Shown one piece after another: positions 8,639 to 16,558 of a stretch of 64,000 nucleotides of DNA. Within the stretch, counting starts at the first letter, position 1. Each line of letters starts with the position of its first letter. Source of the DNA: CAWACP01 sp963832965 (GTDB taxonomy: Bacteria > Acidobacteriota > Terriglobia > Bryobacterales > Bryobacteraceae). The DNA is taken from positions 930,001-994,000 of the forward strand of contig CAWHVW010000005.1 in the NCBI GenBank assembly GCA_963832965.1, written 5' to 3'. The notes beneath the pieces were generated by a model. The model made no database searches. It was not told where the DNA came from and was given only the letters and a program-made list of their open reading frames with translations. A program made the translations under genes and the position numbers.

Positions 8639-9643
8639 ATGAACTTGGAAGACGTCGCCAGGAGGGCCGGCGTGGGAAGCGCTACCGTATCACGTGTGCT
8701 CAACGGCCACCCCGGTGTCAAGAGCTCGACGCGAGCGAAGGTCCTCCGCGCCGTGGAGGAGTTGAAGTATAAACCGAATCTGCACGCGCGCACACTGGCG
8801 GGAGGACGAAGCCGCGTGCTCGGCATCGTGATGGCGAATCTGTATAATCCGTTTTTCGCCGACATCTATCACGCCATCGAAACAAACGCACTGCGGCGGG
8901 GATATGAAACCCTGCTGGCCAACAGTTCTCACGACGTGAAGCTGTTGAAGGCCAGCGTCCACCGCCTGCTCGGCCAACAGGTAGCCGGGCTGGGCGTGTT
9001 CCCCGAAATGGAGCCGGCCATTCTGGACGAGCTGCGCGAAGCGCGGATTCCCGTGGTGCTCTTCGACGCAGGCGAAGCGGGCGACGGCTTCACCACCATC
9101 CATTTCGACCACCGCAAGGGCATGCGGATGCTTCTGGACCTTCTGTACGCCCTCGGGCATCGCCGCATGGCGTATATTAGCGCGCCCGTCTTCGTGCGGC
9201 CCACCGAAGCCCGGCGTATGGAGTTTCTGGAGGCCACCACTCGCCATGGCGTCGAAAGTCTCGTGATAGCGCCAGCCGAGGACGGATTCGCCGGTGGCCG
9301 CGAGGCCGCTCGCGAGCTTCTGCGCGCCGGGTTTGCGCCCACCGCGATTCTTTGCGTCAACGACTGGCTCGCCGTGGGCGTCATCCGCGAATTGCGGAAT
9401 CAGGGCCTCGCGGTGCCCGGCGACGTCTCGGTAACCGGGTTCGACAACATCACCATGTCCGAGTTTTGTTGCCCTTCGCTGACCACCATTCACATTCCCC
9501 GATCCGAGATCGGCAGGCTGGTGGTGGCTGGTCTGGTGCCGGACGCATCCGATTCTCCTCCCGCTCCGCGGCACATCTATCTGGACCCCGAGTTGGTGCT
9601 GCGCGAATCCACCGGAATCGCGCCGCGTGCCGTCGGCCGCTAA
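8639..9643 (+). CDS. LacI-family transcriptional regulator
   Basis: A 334-residue LacI/GalR regulator. Residues 1-50 form the helix-turn-helix and hinge (VGSATVSRVLNG, YKPNLHARTLAGG). Residues 60-325 form the two-lobed sugar-binding domain (VLGIVMANLYNPFFADIYHAIE, ILCVNDWLAVGVIREL, DVSVTGFDNI). AAGGA at 8626-8630 lies 8 bases before the ATG. It sits beside a RhaT-like transporter and upstream of pectin/arabinan genes, two of which carry LacI-type operators (12923-12936 and 16543-16556). Control of pectic sugar use is the likely role; the effector sugar is unknown. Confidence 0.93.
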   Translation: MNLEDVARRAGVGSATVSRVLNGHPGVKSSTRAKVLRAVEELKYKPNLHARTLAGGRSRVLGIVMANLYNPFFADIYHAIETNALRRGYETLLANSSHDVKLLKASVHRLLGQQVAGLGVFPEMEPAILDELREARIPVVLFDAGEAGDGFTTIHFDHRKGMRMLLDLLYALGHRRMAYISAPVFVRPTEARRMEFLEATTRHGVESLVIAPAEDGFAGGREAARELLRAGFAPTAILCVNDWLAVGVIRELRNQGLAVPGDVSVTGFDNITMSEFCCPSLTTIHIPRSEIGRLVVAGLVPDASDSPPAPRHIYLDPELVLRESTGIAPRAVGR

Positions 9644-9656
9644 TCTGCAGCCTTTC

Positions 9657-10658
9657 TCAGCGGGCATTCAGCAGGCACGCGCCAGCCACCAGCCCGCAGG
9701 CGCTCAACAGCAAGCCTGCGCTGACTCGGCGAGGGCATCCGCGCAACTCACCCGAGGCGAAACCGAGAAGGTTGCCGCCCAGCACCAGAAAGCTGACGAA
9801 GATCCCAAAAGAAACGTTGGGAGAGGGGTGTCCCGTCCTGCTGCCGGCAAATCCGTACAACACTGCGGTAGCCGTGGCGCACAACCCCATCAACAGCGCG
9901 AGAGACCAGTTCCGGATCGCCTGACTGCCGAGGAACAGTGGAAGCCCGCCCGATCTCGCGGCCACCACCACGCCAACCGGAATCGCCACTGACGCCGCTC
10001 CCAGGTAGACCGGCAGCACCACCACCAGCGATGCCGAGAGATCGGAAATGCCGCTCGCAACCAGGCCGCGGATAATGCCGAAACTGAACGTAAATGCCAG
10101 CCCATAAGCCGCCGAGGAAAAGCCCGCGAATATCGCAATACCCACAATCACGGGATATGAACTCAGCGAGCGCGGCATTGGCAGCAGTGGCCCCCCTGTA
10201 CCGTGGCGCCGCAGGAAGCCAATCGACACGGTTGTCAGCACGCACAAAATCAGACCCGCCCCGAACAGCGCTGGGTGCGGTGGGCTTTCCACCACGTTTG
10301 CAGCGAGAGGAAGCAACGCGCCGGTCAGGACCGTAACCCCGAAAACGAAGGAGTTGGAAAAGGCCAGGCCAAGGCGCGTCATGGTCAGGCCCCAGGCAAT
10401 GCCACCCAATCCCCAGATGAGTCCCCAACCGTACGCGGCAATCCAGTGGGACCACGGAATCCGGGCCGCCTGAACCCAGAAAGCCGTCGGCGCCACGGCG
10501 GCCCACGAAAGAGGAAACAGCACATTCGCGGTCACTGATTGCGCCACCCACATTTGTTCCCAGCGCCAGTTCCGAAGGTGCCGGACGGGCAGAGCGAACG
10601 CCGCCTGAAAAAAACCCGAGGCCGCCAGCAGCAGCAGCGTACCAACCTGGGTGCGCAT
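9657..10658 (-). CDS. rhaT: L-rhamnose/proton symporter family protein (RhaT-like)
   Basis: An integral inner-membrane protein of 333 residues with about ten hydrophobic segments. GWGLIWGLGGIAWGLTMTRLG and SNSFVFGVTVLTGALLP match the RhaT family (drug/metabolite transporter superfamily), which imports L-rhamnose with protons. The ATG at 10656-10658 gives MRTQVGTLLLLAASG, preceded by a weak GAGAG. The longer upstream frame is polar and lacks a start context. It converges with the LacI regulator (13-base gap). Rhamnose is a pectin (rhamnogalacturonan) sugar, consistent with the downstream enzymes; the exact substrate is inferred. Confidence 0.82.
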   Translation of the reverse strand: MRTQVGTLLLLAASGFFQAAFALPVRHLRNWRWEQMWVAQSVTANVLFPLSWAAVAPTAFWVQAARIPWSHWIAAYGWGLIWGLGGIAWGLTMTRLGLAFSNSFVFGVTVLTGALLPLAANVVESPPHPALFGAGLILCVLTTVSIGFLRRHGTGGPLLPMPRSLSSYPVIVGIAIFAGFSSAAYGLAFTFSFGIIRGLVASGISDLSASLVVVLPVYLGAASVAIPVGVVVAARSGGLPLFLGSQAIRNWSLALLMGLCATATAVLYGFAGSRTGHPSPNVSFGIFVSFLVLGGNLLGFASGELRGCPRRVSAGLLLSACGLVAGACLLNAR

Positions 10659-10735
10659 GAATTCTCTCAAGTGTAGTCCAGCCGCACGTAACCATTTCGG
10701 GCATCGCCCGTCACTCCACCACAAGGGGATCTCTT

Positions 10736-11212
10736 GTGATGATCAGAATCACTTCAGTCCTGCTGTTAGGGGCTTGCCTCGCGTTCGCTCGGGACCATCT
10801 CGCCGTGGTCAACGAGCATGGCGACCACGTGATGGGTTTTTCCCACGAGAAGACCACGCATCACTTTGAACTGAGTTACGAGGGAGGGGCAATCGACGTG
10901 CGCGCCAACGACATCACGGATACCGAAAGTCGCGATCAGGTTCGCGCCCACTTCCATCACATCGTCCAAATGTTCGCGCAAGGAAACTTCAACGTTCCCA
11001 TGCTCGTTCACAGTGGCGCTGTCCCCGGAACGGCTACGATGACCCGGCTAAAGCAACAGCTTCACTGGGATCTCGCGGAAACGCCGCGTGGCGCGAGAAT
11101 CACCATAACGGCCGGCAACAAGGAAGCCCTCGATGCCGTTCACCAGTTTCTACGATTTCAGATCGAAGATCATCAAACCGGCGACTGCCCGATGGTCCGC
11201 CGGGAGGACTAA
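10736..11212 (+). CDS. Small secreted protein of unknown function
   Basis: The N-terminus MMIRITSVLLLGACLAFA is a signal peptide. The mature part of about 140 residues is His-rich (EHGDHVMGFSHEKTTHHFEL, RAHFHHIVQMF) and ends in a short amphipathic region with one Cys. AGGGG at 10724-10728 fits either GTG 10736 (7-base gap) or ATG 10739 (10 bases). I do not recognise the family. Clustered histidines suggest metal or ligand binding, but that is speculative. It is divergent from rhaT and convergent with a TPR gene. Confidence 0.7.
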   Translation: MMIRITSVLLLGACLAFARDHLAVVNEHGDHVMGFSHEKTTHHFELSYEGGAIDVRANDITDTESRDQVRAHFHHIVQMFAQGNFNVPMLVHSGAVPGTATMTRLKQQLHWDLAETPRGARITITAGNKEALDAVHQFLRFQIEDHQTGDCPMVRRED

Positions 11213-11220
11213 GAAAGCGC

Positions 11221-12693
11221 TTATCGCGTCGCGGGCGGCGCGCCATCCACCAGCAGCTTGTATCGCGCTTCGTCGTCCTCCTGATTGCTCAGTTTCCGCC
11301 GCAGGTCGTTGAAGCGTGAGAGCAGCGCCGGAATCTCTGCGGCGTCGCTCGCCTTGCCGGATTTCTGCAGCGCCCGGATCAGTCGATAGAGCGCCGTTGC
11401 GTCGGAAGCATCATCCCGTAGCGCCAGCCGGCACTGCTCGATGGCCTGCGCGGTCTGGCCCGATTCGAGGTACAGGCGGCTGAGCAGATCGCGCGCCATG
11501 GAGAAATCCGGCTTGAGGCGGATCGCGTGCAACGCTGCCTGGATGGCTTCCTCAAATTCGGGGCTGCCTTCCACGGCGCCCTGCGAGGTGAGGATCTCCG
11601 CGAGCAGGTAATAGAGAAATTCGTCGTCAGGCCGCGTTTTGAGTTGCTCCCGAACTGTCGCCAGAGCCTTGCCGAAGTCATTCTGCTGAATGTCCGACAG
11701 ACTCCGCGCGAAGGACCCATATGCCTGGCGCGGGTCCAGTCGTTCAGCGGTAGCGAAGTCAGCGTCGGCGTCGTCGTACTTGGCCAGTTGAACGTTCAGG
11801 ACTCCGCGGGCCACAAACAACTCGGCTGTGTTGGGCATCCGCCTCAGGCCGGCGTCGATCATGGCAATGCCGGTTTCGAAGGATTTGTGCGTCAGGCAAA
11901 GAGAAGCGAAATCGACATAGAAACGCGGATTCTCGGGTGCCAGCACAATCGCTTGCCGCAGGGCGGCCACAGCGCGCGGCGTGTCCCCCAATCCTTCCGC
12001 CGCCGCTGACGTCAGATCGAGAGCGTCCGGATCCGCGTCCTTCCCGTCGACCAGCGGAGCAAGCGTTTCCACGGCGTCGGCATAACCTCCGCCCATTAGC
12101 TGAGCCTCCGCCAGGCGAAGACGAACTTGCCGGTCATTCGGATCGAGCGCCGCGAGCCGGCGGAGTACCGGGATGGCGTCGGCGGGACGATGCAGCCGGG
12201 CCAGACACTCCGCGTACTCCCGTAAAGCGGAAGGCTGCGCCGAGATCACGCTGCCGGCAAGCCCGAAATGCTGTGCCGCGGCGGCGCAATCGTGCTGGTT
12301 CCAGGCCATCACGGCGCGCATGGCGTGGGCGGTGGAGTCGTCGGGCCGCAGCTTTAGAAGCCGGTCGAGTAGAGTTATGGCATCTTTGCCACCGGATTCA
12401 TATTCGATTTGCGCCGCCCCTTCGAGAGCGGCAACGTAGTCCGGCGCGAGCCGCAGTGCCTGATGGTAGGCCTCCAGTGCATCCGCGCTATGTCCCTGCG
12501 CCGACAACGCAATTGCTTCCATGGTCAGGACGCGAAAATCGGCCGGCGATCCCGCCAGCGCTGCGCGCGCGGCCTTCACGGCCTGGTCGTATTGATGAGC
12601 ACGAATCGCCCGCGCGACGTCTGAGGCGGGGTCGGCTGCAGTCTGTCCGAACGCGACCGCGCCCCATAAAACCGCGATCATCAGTCTGGTCAT
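11221..12693 (-). CDS. Secreted TPR-repeat protein
   Basis: A 490-residue protein with a signal peptide (MTRLMIAVLWGAVAFGQ) followed by about a dozen TPR units (VKAARAALAGSPADFRVL, ALEAYHQALRLAPDYVAAL, AVAALRQAIVLAPENPRFY, AIEQCRLALRDDASDATAL). It is likely a periplasmic scaffold; no catalytic domain is visible. It is encoded away from the TonB receptor gene, with which it shares a 446-base divergent intergenic region, and may be co-regulated with it. Confidence 0.8.
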   Translation of the reverse strand: MTRLMIAVLWGAVAFGQTAADPASDVARAIRAHQYDQAVKAARAALAGSPADFRVLTMEAIALSAQGHSADALEAYHQALRLAPDYVAALEGAAQIEYESGGKDAITLLDRLLKLRPDDSTAHAMRAVMAWNQHDCAAAAQHFGLAGSVISAQPSALREYAECLARLHRPADAIPVLRRLAALDPNDRQVRLRLAEAQLMGGGYADAVETLAPLVDGKDADPDALDLTSAAAEGLGDTPRAVAALRQAIVLAPENPRFYVDFASLCLTHKSFETGIAMIDAGLRRMPNTAELFVARGVLNVQLAKYDDADADFATAERLDPRQAYGSFARSLSDIQQNDFGKALATVREQLKTRPDDEFLYYLLAEILTSQGAVEGSPEFEEAIQAALHAIRLKPDFSMARDLLSRLYLESGQTAQAIEQCRLALRDDASDATALYRLIRALQKSGKASDAAEIPALLSRFNDLRRKLSNQEDDEARYKLLVDGAPPATR

Positions 12694-13139
12694 GGCTCTT
12701 TCCGAAGCTTAGCTCACCTGGGCGCGCTGCCGGCGGAAGTTGTGGAAGCGCTATGATTTCAAGGCCAATTTTACCCCTTGGAGCGCGGAATGAGCGCGGC
12801 GCCAGTTAGCCCCGGTTGTGGCACGTACCTCGTGTACCAGCCGCTATCCCGCAGCAGTTTGGCGATCATTCGAAGGCTGAAACCGCGGTTTTGAAAACCC
12901 AAGCTGCCGCCTCAATCTCCTATGAAAGCGATTCCATTTTTTCGTTGACTTCAGCTCCACCCAGTAGTATAAACGCACTAAGGCCACGTCAGGGTCGATT
13001 CAGTGCATTCGATGTGAGCATGAGAGGCCAAGTTCTACGGGACGTCCGGGTATACCTCGGCACTCCTGTGAAAGGGCTTCCGTGGTTGGTGGTTGTTGAG
13101 GCATCCTGGTCCCCGGGACGACCAGCAAAAGGGGGTTCT
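12694..13139. promoter_or_regulatory. Regulatory intergenic region upstream of TonB receptor
   Basis: This 446-base region holds three elements. The first is a perfect 12-bp palindrome AAACCGCGGTTT at 12880-12891. The second is a LacI-type operator TGAAAGCGATTCCA at 12923-12936, matching TGNAANCGNTTNCA at every fixed position. The third is a sigma-70 promoter, TTGACT (12945-12950), 17 bases, TATAAA (12968-12973). A weaker operator-like TGGAAGCGCTATGA lies near 12740. The mRNA leader would be about 160 bases. An in-frame extension of the receptor gene runs back to 12816 but crosses the promoter, so it is not coding. Confidence 0.6.
12923..12936 (+). promoter_or_regulatory. LacI-type operator
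   Basis: TGAAAGCGATTCCA, centred on CG, lies 8 bases before the -35 box of the TonB receptor promoter. A position just upstream of -35 fits activation or catabolite-type control rather than simple blockage. Confidence 0.5.
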
Positions 13140-16100
13140 ATGCTGAGCTTACGGTCACGTACCGCGTTGTATCTGATTCTCATCGCCCTCGCGGGCGCCT
13201 GCTGTAATGCGCAGTCGGTGTTCAGCGGGAATATTCAGGGAGTTATTTCGGACCCGAGCGGCGCTGCCATACCGTCTGCTGCGGTTGGGTTGCGCAATGT
13301 GGATACCGGCGTCACCGCCACCGACATATCCAGCAGCTCGGGCAATTACCGCTTCAGCAGCCTTGCGCCAGGCAACTACGTGGTTCAGGCGGCGGCAAGC
13401 GGTTTCCGCAAAACCGAAGTCAGCGTAACCCTGGAAACCAACGAGATTCAGGGGGTCAACCTCACCTTGTCTATCGCCTCCGCTACGGAGAGCGTCAGCG
13501 TCGTAGGCGAGGCGCCAGCTATCGACACTGATGACAGCCGCATCCAGGCGACGCTGGATTCCCAAACGGTCAGAGACCTGCCGTCGCTCAACCGGAACCT
13601 CTGGGACGTCCTCGCGGTGGCCCCTGGAGTCGTTGGCACCGGTACGCACGGAGCCGGTGAATCTCCGGGCGGCGGCGCCGACAACTTCGGCACCCAGACC
13701 CCCGACATGAGCGCCAACGGCCGCAGCTACACGGGCAATCGCGTCATCGTGGACGGCATGGATGCCACCAGCAACGTCCAGAACGGAAACATAATCTATG
13801 CGCCCCCGCCCGATGCGGTGCAGGAAGTCTCCATGCAAACGAATTCGTGGGACGCGGAGAACAATCTCGGTAGCTCCATCCTGATCCAGGTCACCACGAA
13901 ATCGGGCACCAACCAGTTCCACGGCACGGGAAGCTGGCTGTTCACCAATCAGGACCTGCTGGCGCGAACAGTTTTCACTCCCTCGTCCTACAACCCATTC
14001 AAGCGGAACGATCTGGTAGGCACCTTCGGCGGTCCCATCGTTAAGAACAAGACGTTTTTCTTCGCCGAAACCGAATCTTTATGGTCCCAGACTTCCACCG
14101 GAAACAGCGTCCTCACCTTCCAGTCGCCGGAGTTTGTCCAGTGGGCCCAGCAGAACTTCCCCAACAATCTGGGAACGAAAATCCTGTCCACGAACGGCGT
14201 CACGGCGGTGGCCACCAGCGGCGTCGCCGAGACCGCGCAGCAATACTTCGGAAGCTCCTGCGGCACTGCCGCGACTTCCAACATTCCATGCAGCCTGCCG
14301 GTGCTGGATGAGGGCGTCTCGAATCTGAGCCCTCCCTACAATGCTCTGCAATACGGCTTCCGCGTCGACCAGTACGTCGGCAGCAACGACCGTATCTATG
14401 GCAACTACGCCAATGATGGATTCACTCTCGGACACCCTGCCAACGTCGTGGGCTTCTCGAATCACGACATCATGTCGAACTGGTACGTGCAGGCGAATTG
14501 GACCCACACGTTCAGCTCGAATATGCTCAATGAAATGGGCTTCGCCGCCAACAGCGTCGGCGGGGCCAACGGCCAGGGCGGCACCGATGACGTCCCCGAC
14601 ATCAGCGTAACCGGACAAAGCCTCGGCTTCAACAGCTCATGGGGGCCCGGAGAATACCGCGCGCACAACTACAACTGGCGCGACGTCTTAAGCTGGGTGC
14701 GCGGCGCCCACACGTTGAAGTTCGGCGCGCAGGGCACCCACGGCGTCGAGTTCGGCAACTTCACTCCGGTCAATAACCGTCCCAGCTTCACATTCAACAA
14801 TTTGCTGGACCTGGTGGAGGATCAGCCCTACAGCGAGTCATTCGGGGCCATCAATCCGCTGACCGGTCAGGCGGGTCTGGTGCTGTTCGATGGCCAGGAA
14901 AATCCGTGGGGACTGTTCGTGGAAGATGACTGGAAGGCGAAATCGAACCTTTCGTTTACCTTCTCCTTGCGCTGGGACGACTTCAGCAATATTACTCCGG
15001 AGGGGCCGGCCGCCAATTCCGGTGTCAACCAAAACATCATTCTCGGCTCCGGGAGCACGATCGCGCAGCAGGTCGCCGATGCCACCGTGCAAACCGTGAG
15101 CGGCGTCTTTGCCCACTCCATCGATAACATCTGGAGTCCGCGCGTCGGCTTCGCCTGGGATCCGTCGAAGCGCGGGCTCTGGAGCATCCGTGGCGGGGTC
15201 GGCGTGTTCCACGACTGGATCAGCCTCGGCCAGGCCGTTGATGAAATGCGCACCAATCCGCCCGCATCAATCGGCTCGCCGTGTATATCGGTGGTCTGTC
15301 CCATTCAGCCCTTGTTCGCGGAGGCGCCTTCGGCCACTTACCCATACAGCTATCCGCTGCCGGCCATTCCGATAACGCCGGTCACCGCGGCGGGAGGGTT
15401 CGTCGGCCTGAACGCCAGCGTCTATGGTCTGGATCGGAATATGACCGCTCCGATGGCCGTCAATTACGTCGTTGGAGTGGAGCGGCAGTTGCCCTATAAG
15501 TTCGTGGCCGGTGGTTCTTACTCCGGCTCGAAGAGCTACAACGGCCTGGCCGGAATTAACTGGAATCGGACCACTGGAGATCTGATGACGAACAACGGCC
15601 AGCTGGTGCTACCCAACTCCAACTTCGGGACGATGAACTACGTCAGCAACATCCTCAACGGAAGTTACAACGCGATGATTCTGACTCTTCGCCGCACCGT
15701 GGGCAACGTCGCTACGTTCCAGACCTCCTACACGCTGTCGAAAGCGATGTCGGATATGAACGCCGACACCCGCTTCGACCATGATGGCGGCTTCACCGTT
15801 CCCGATCCGGCCGCGTACAGCAGTTACTACGCTCCCGCCAACTGGGACGTGCGCAACCGTTTTTCTTTCTCCGGCGTGTACACGGTTCCCGGCATGAAGA
15901 GCGGAGTCGGGAAGGAGATCACCTCAGGATGGGAGCTTAGCGTCATCAGCGCGATCCAGTCCGGGACGCCGTTCTGGGTGTTCACTACCGCCCCGTACCC
16001 TGCCGGCGACTACAATGCCGACGGGACCAACTTTGACATTCCCAATGCTCCGTCAGGCTACTGCAGCAGCTCTTATAATGAGCAGCAATACCTCACGGGC

Positions 16101-16394
16101 ATATTCCCGGCTAGCACCTTCACCGCTCCATCGGCGGGCTCGGAAGGGAACATTCCGCGTAACAGCTGCCGCAACCCGGGTCTGGTGGAGGTAGATGCCA
16201 GCGTTTTAAAGAACACCGCAGTCAAGTGGCTTGGCGAGAAGGGCAGCCTGCAGTTACGTTTCGATTTTGAAAACATACTGAACAAAGTTAACTTGACCGC
16301 CGTGGACCCTGACCTGGCGGACGCGACTTTCGCAAAATCGACCTCGCAGAACCTTCCCCGGACCATTCAGCTGGGCGCGAGGATCTCTTTCTAG
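13140..16394 (+). CDS. TonB-dependent receptor with carboxypeptidase-regulatory domain
   Basis: An outer-membrane transporter of 1084 residues. The start is set at the ATG at 13140 (GGGGG just upstream), which gives the signal peptide MLSLRSRTALYLILIALAGA. Residues 30-115 are a CarboxypepD-regulatory beta-sandwich (GVISDPSGAAIPSAAVGLRN, YRFSSLAPGNYVVQA). Residues 120-250 form the plug (SATESVSVVGEAPAIDT, NGRSYTGNRVIVDGMD), and the rest a beta barrel ending in TIQLGARISF with a terminal Phe. This is the large SusC-like class abundant in Acidobacteria. With the neighbouring GH127 and pectin enzymes it probably imports pectin/arabinan oligosaccharides. Confidence 0.88.
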   Translation: MLSLRSRTALYLILIALAGACCNAQSVFSGNIQGVISDPSGAAIPSAAVGLRNVDTGVTATDISSSSGNYRFSSLAPGNYVVQAAASGFRKTEVSVTLETNEIQGVNLTLSIASATESVSVVGEAPAIDTDDSRIQATLDSQTVRDLPSLNRNLWDVLAVAPGVVGTGTHGAGESPGGGADNFGTQTPDMSANGRSYTGNRVIVDGMDATSNVQNGNIIYAPPPDAVQEVSMQTNSWDAENNLGSSILIQVTTKSGTNQFHGTGSWLFTNQDLLARTVFTPSSYNPFKRNDLVGTFGGPIVKNKTFFFAETESLWSQTSTGNSVLTFQSPEFVQWAQQNFPNNLGTKILSTNGVTAVATSGVAETAQQYFGSSCGTAATSNIPCSLPVLDEGVSNLSPPYNALQYGFRVDQYVGSNDRIYGNYANDGFTLGHPANVVGFSNHDIMSNWYVQANWTHTFSSNMLNEMGFAANSVGGANGQGGTDDVPDISVTGQSLGFNSSWGPGEYRAHNYNWRDVLSWVRGAHTLKFGAQGTHGVEFGNFTPVNNRPSFTFNNLLDLVEDQPYSESFGAINPLTGQAGLVLFDGQENPWGLFVEDDWKAKSNLSFTFSLRWDDFSNITPEGPAANSGVNQNIILGSGSTIAQQVADATVQTVSGVFAHSIDNIWSPRVGFAWDPSKRGLWSIRGGVGVFHDWISLGQAVDEMRTNPPASIGSPCISVVCPIQPLFAEAPSATYPYSYPLPAIPITPVTAAGGFVGLNASVYGLDRNMTAPMAVNYVVGVERQLPYKFVAGGSYSGSKSYNGLAGINWNRTTGDLMTNNGQLVLPNSNFGTMNYVSNILNGSYNAMILTLRRTVGNVATFQTSYTLSKAMSDMNADTRFDHDGGFTVPDPAAYSSYYAPANWDVRNRFSFSGVYTVPGMKSGVGKEITSGWELSVISAIQSGTPFWVFTTAPYPAGDYNADGTNFDIPNAPSGYCSSSYNEQQYLTGIFPASTFTAPSAGSEGNIPRNSCRNPGLVEVDASVLKNTAVKWLGEKGSLQLRFDFENILNKVNLTAVDPDLADATFAKSTSQNLPRTIQLGARISF

Positions 16395-16421
16395 ACGGCA
16401 ACCGTTCCCTGAGCGCGGTGC

Positions 16422-16457
16422 GACGGCCCGCGGACCGTATCCGGTTCGTGGGCCGTC
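16422..16457 (+). terminator. Hairpin after TonB receptor
   Basis: The perfect 8-bp inverted repeat GACGGCCC / GGGCCGTC at 16422-16429 and 16450-16457 lies 28 bases after the receptor stop. There is no T-tract, so it may be a 3' stabilising hairpin rather than an intrinsic terminator. Confidence 0.4.
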
Positions 16458-16537
16458 GAGTTCATCGAGATGACCCAGCCGGTCTGCAAGCGCCGTTCAA
16501 TCAATGGGACTAAACGGGTCCTTACACGACACTGCCT

Positions 16538-16556
16538 TATAATGAAAGCGTTTCCG
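16538..16556 (+). promoter_or_regulatory. -10 box with overlapping LacI-type operator for GH127
   Basis: TATAAT at 16538-16543 runs directly into TGAAAGCGTTTCCG at 16543-16556, a LacI-type operator with one mismatch in the last position. The start codons (ATG at 16559 and 16562) follow within 3-6 bases of the operator, so the mRNA leader would be under about 12 bases. Binding here would block polymerase, i.e. repression. Confidence 0.55.
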
Positions 16557-16558
16557 AA

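Noticed and set aside
12816..13139. 108-residue N-terminal extension of the TonB receptor
   Set aside because: It would be encoded across the promoter and operator, and precedes a normal signal peptide.
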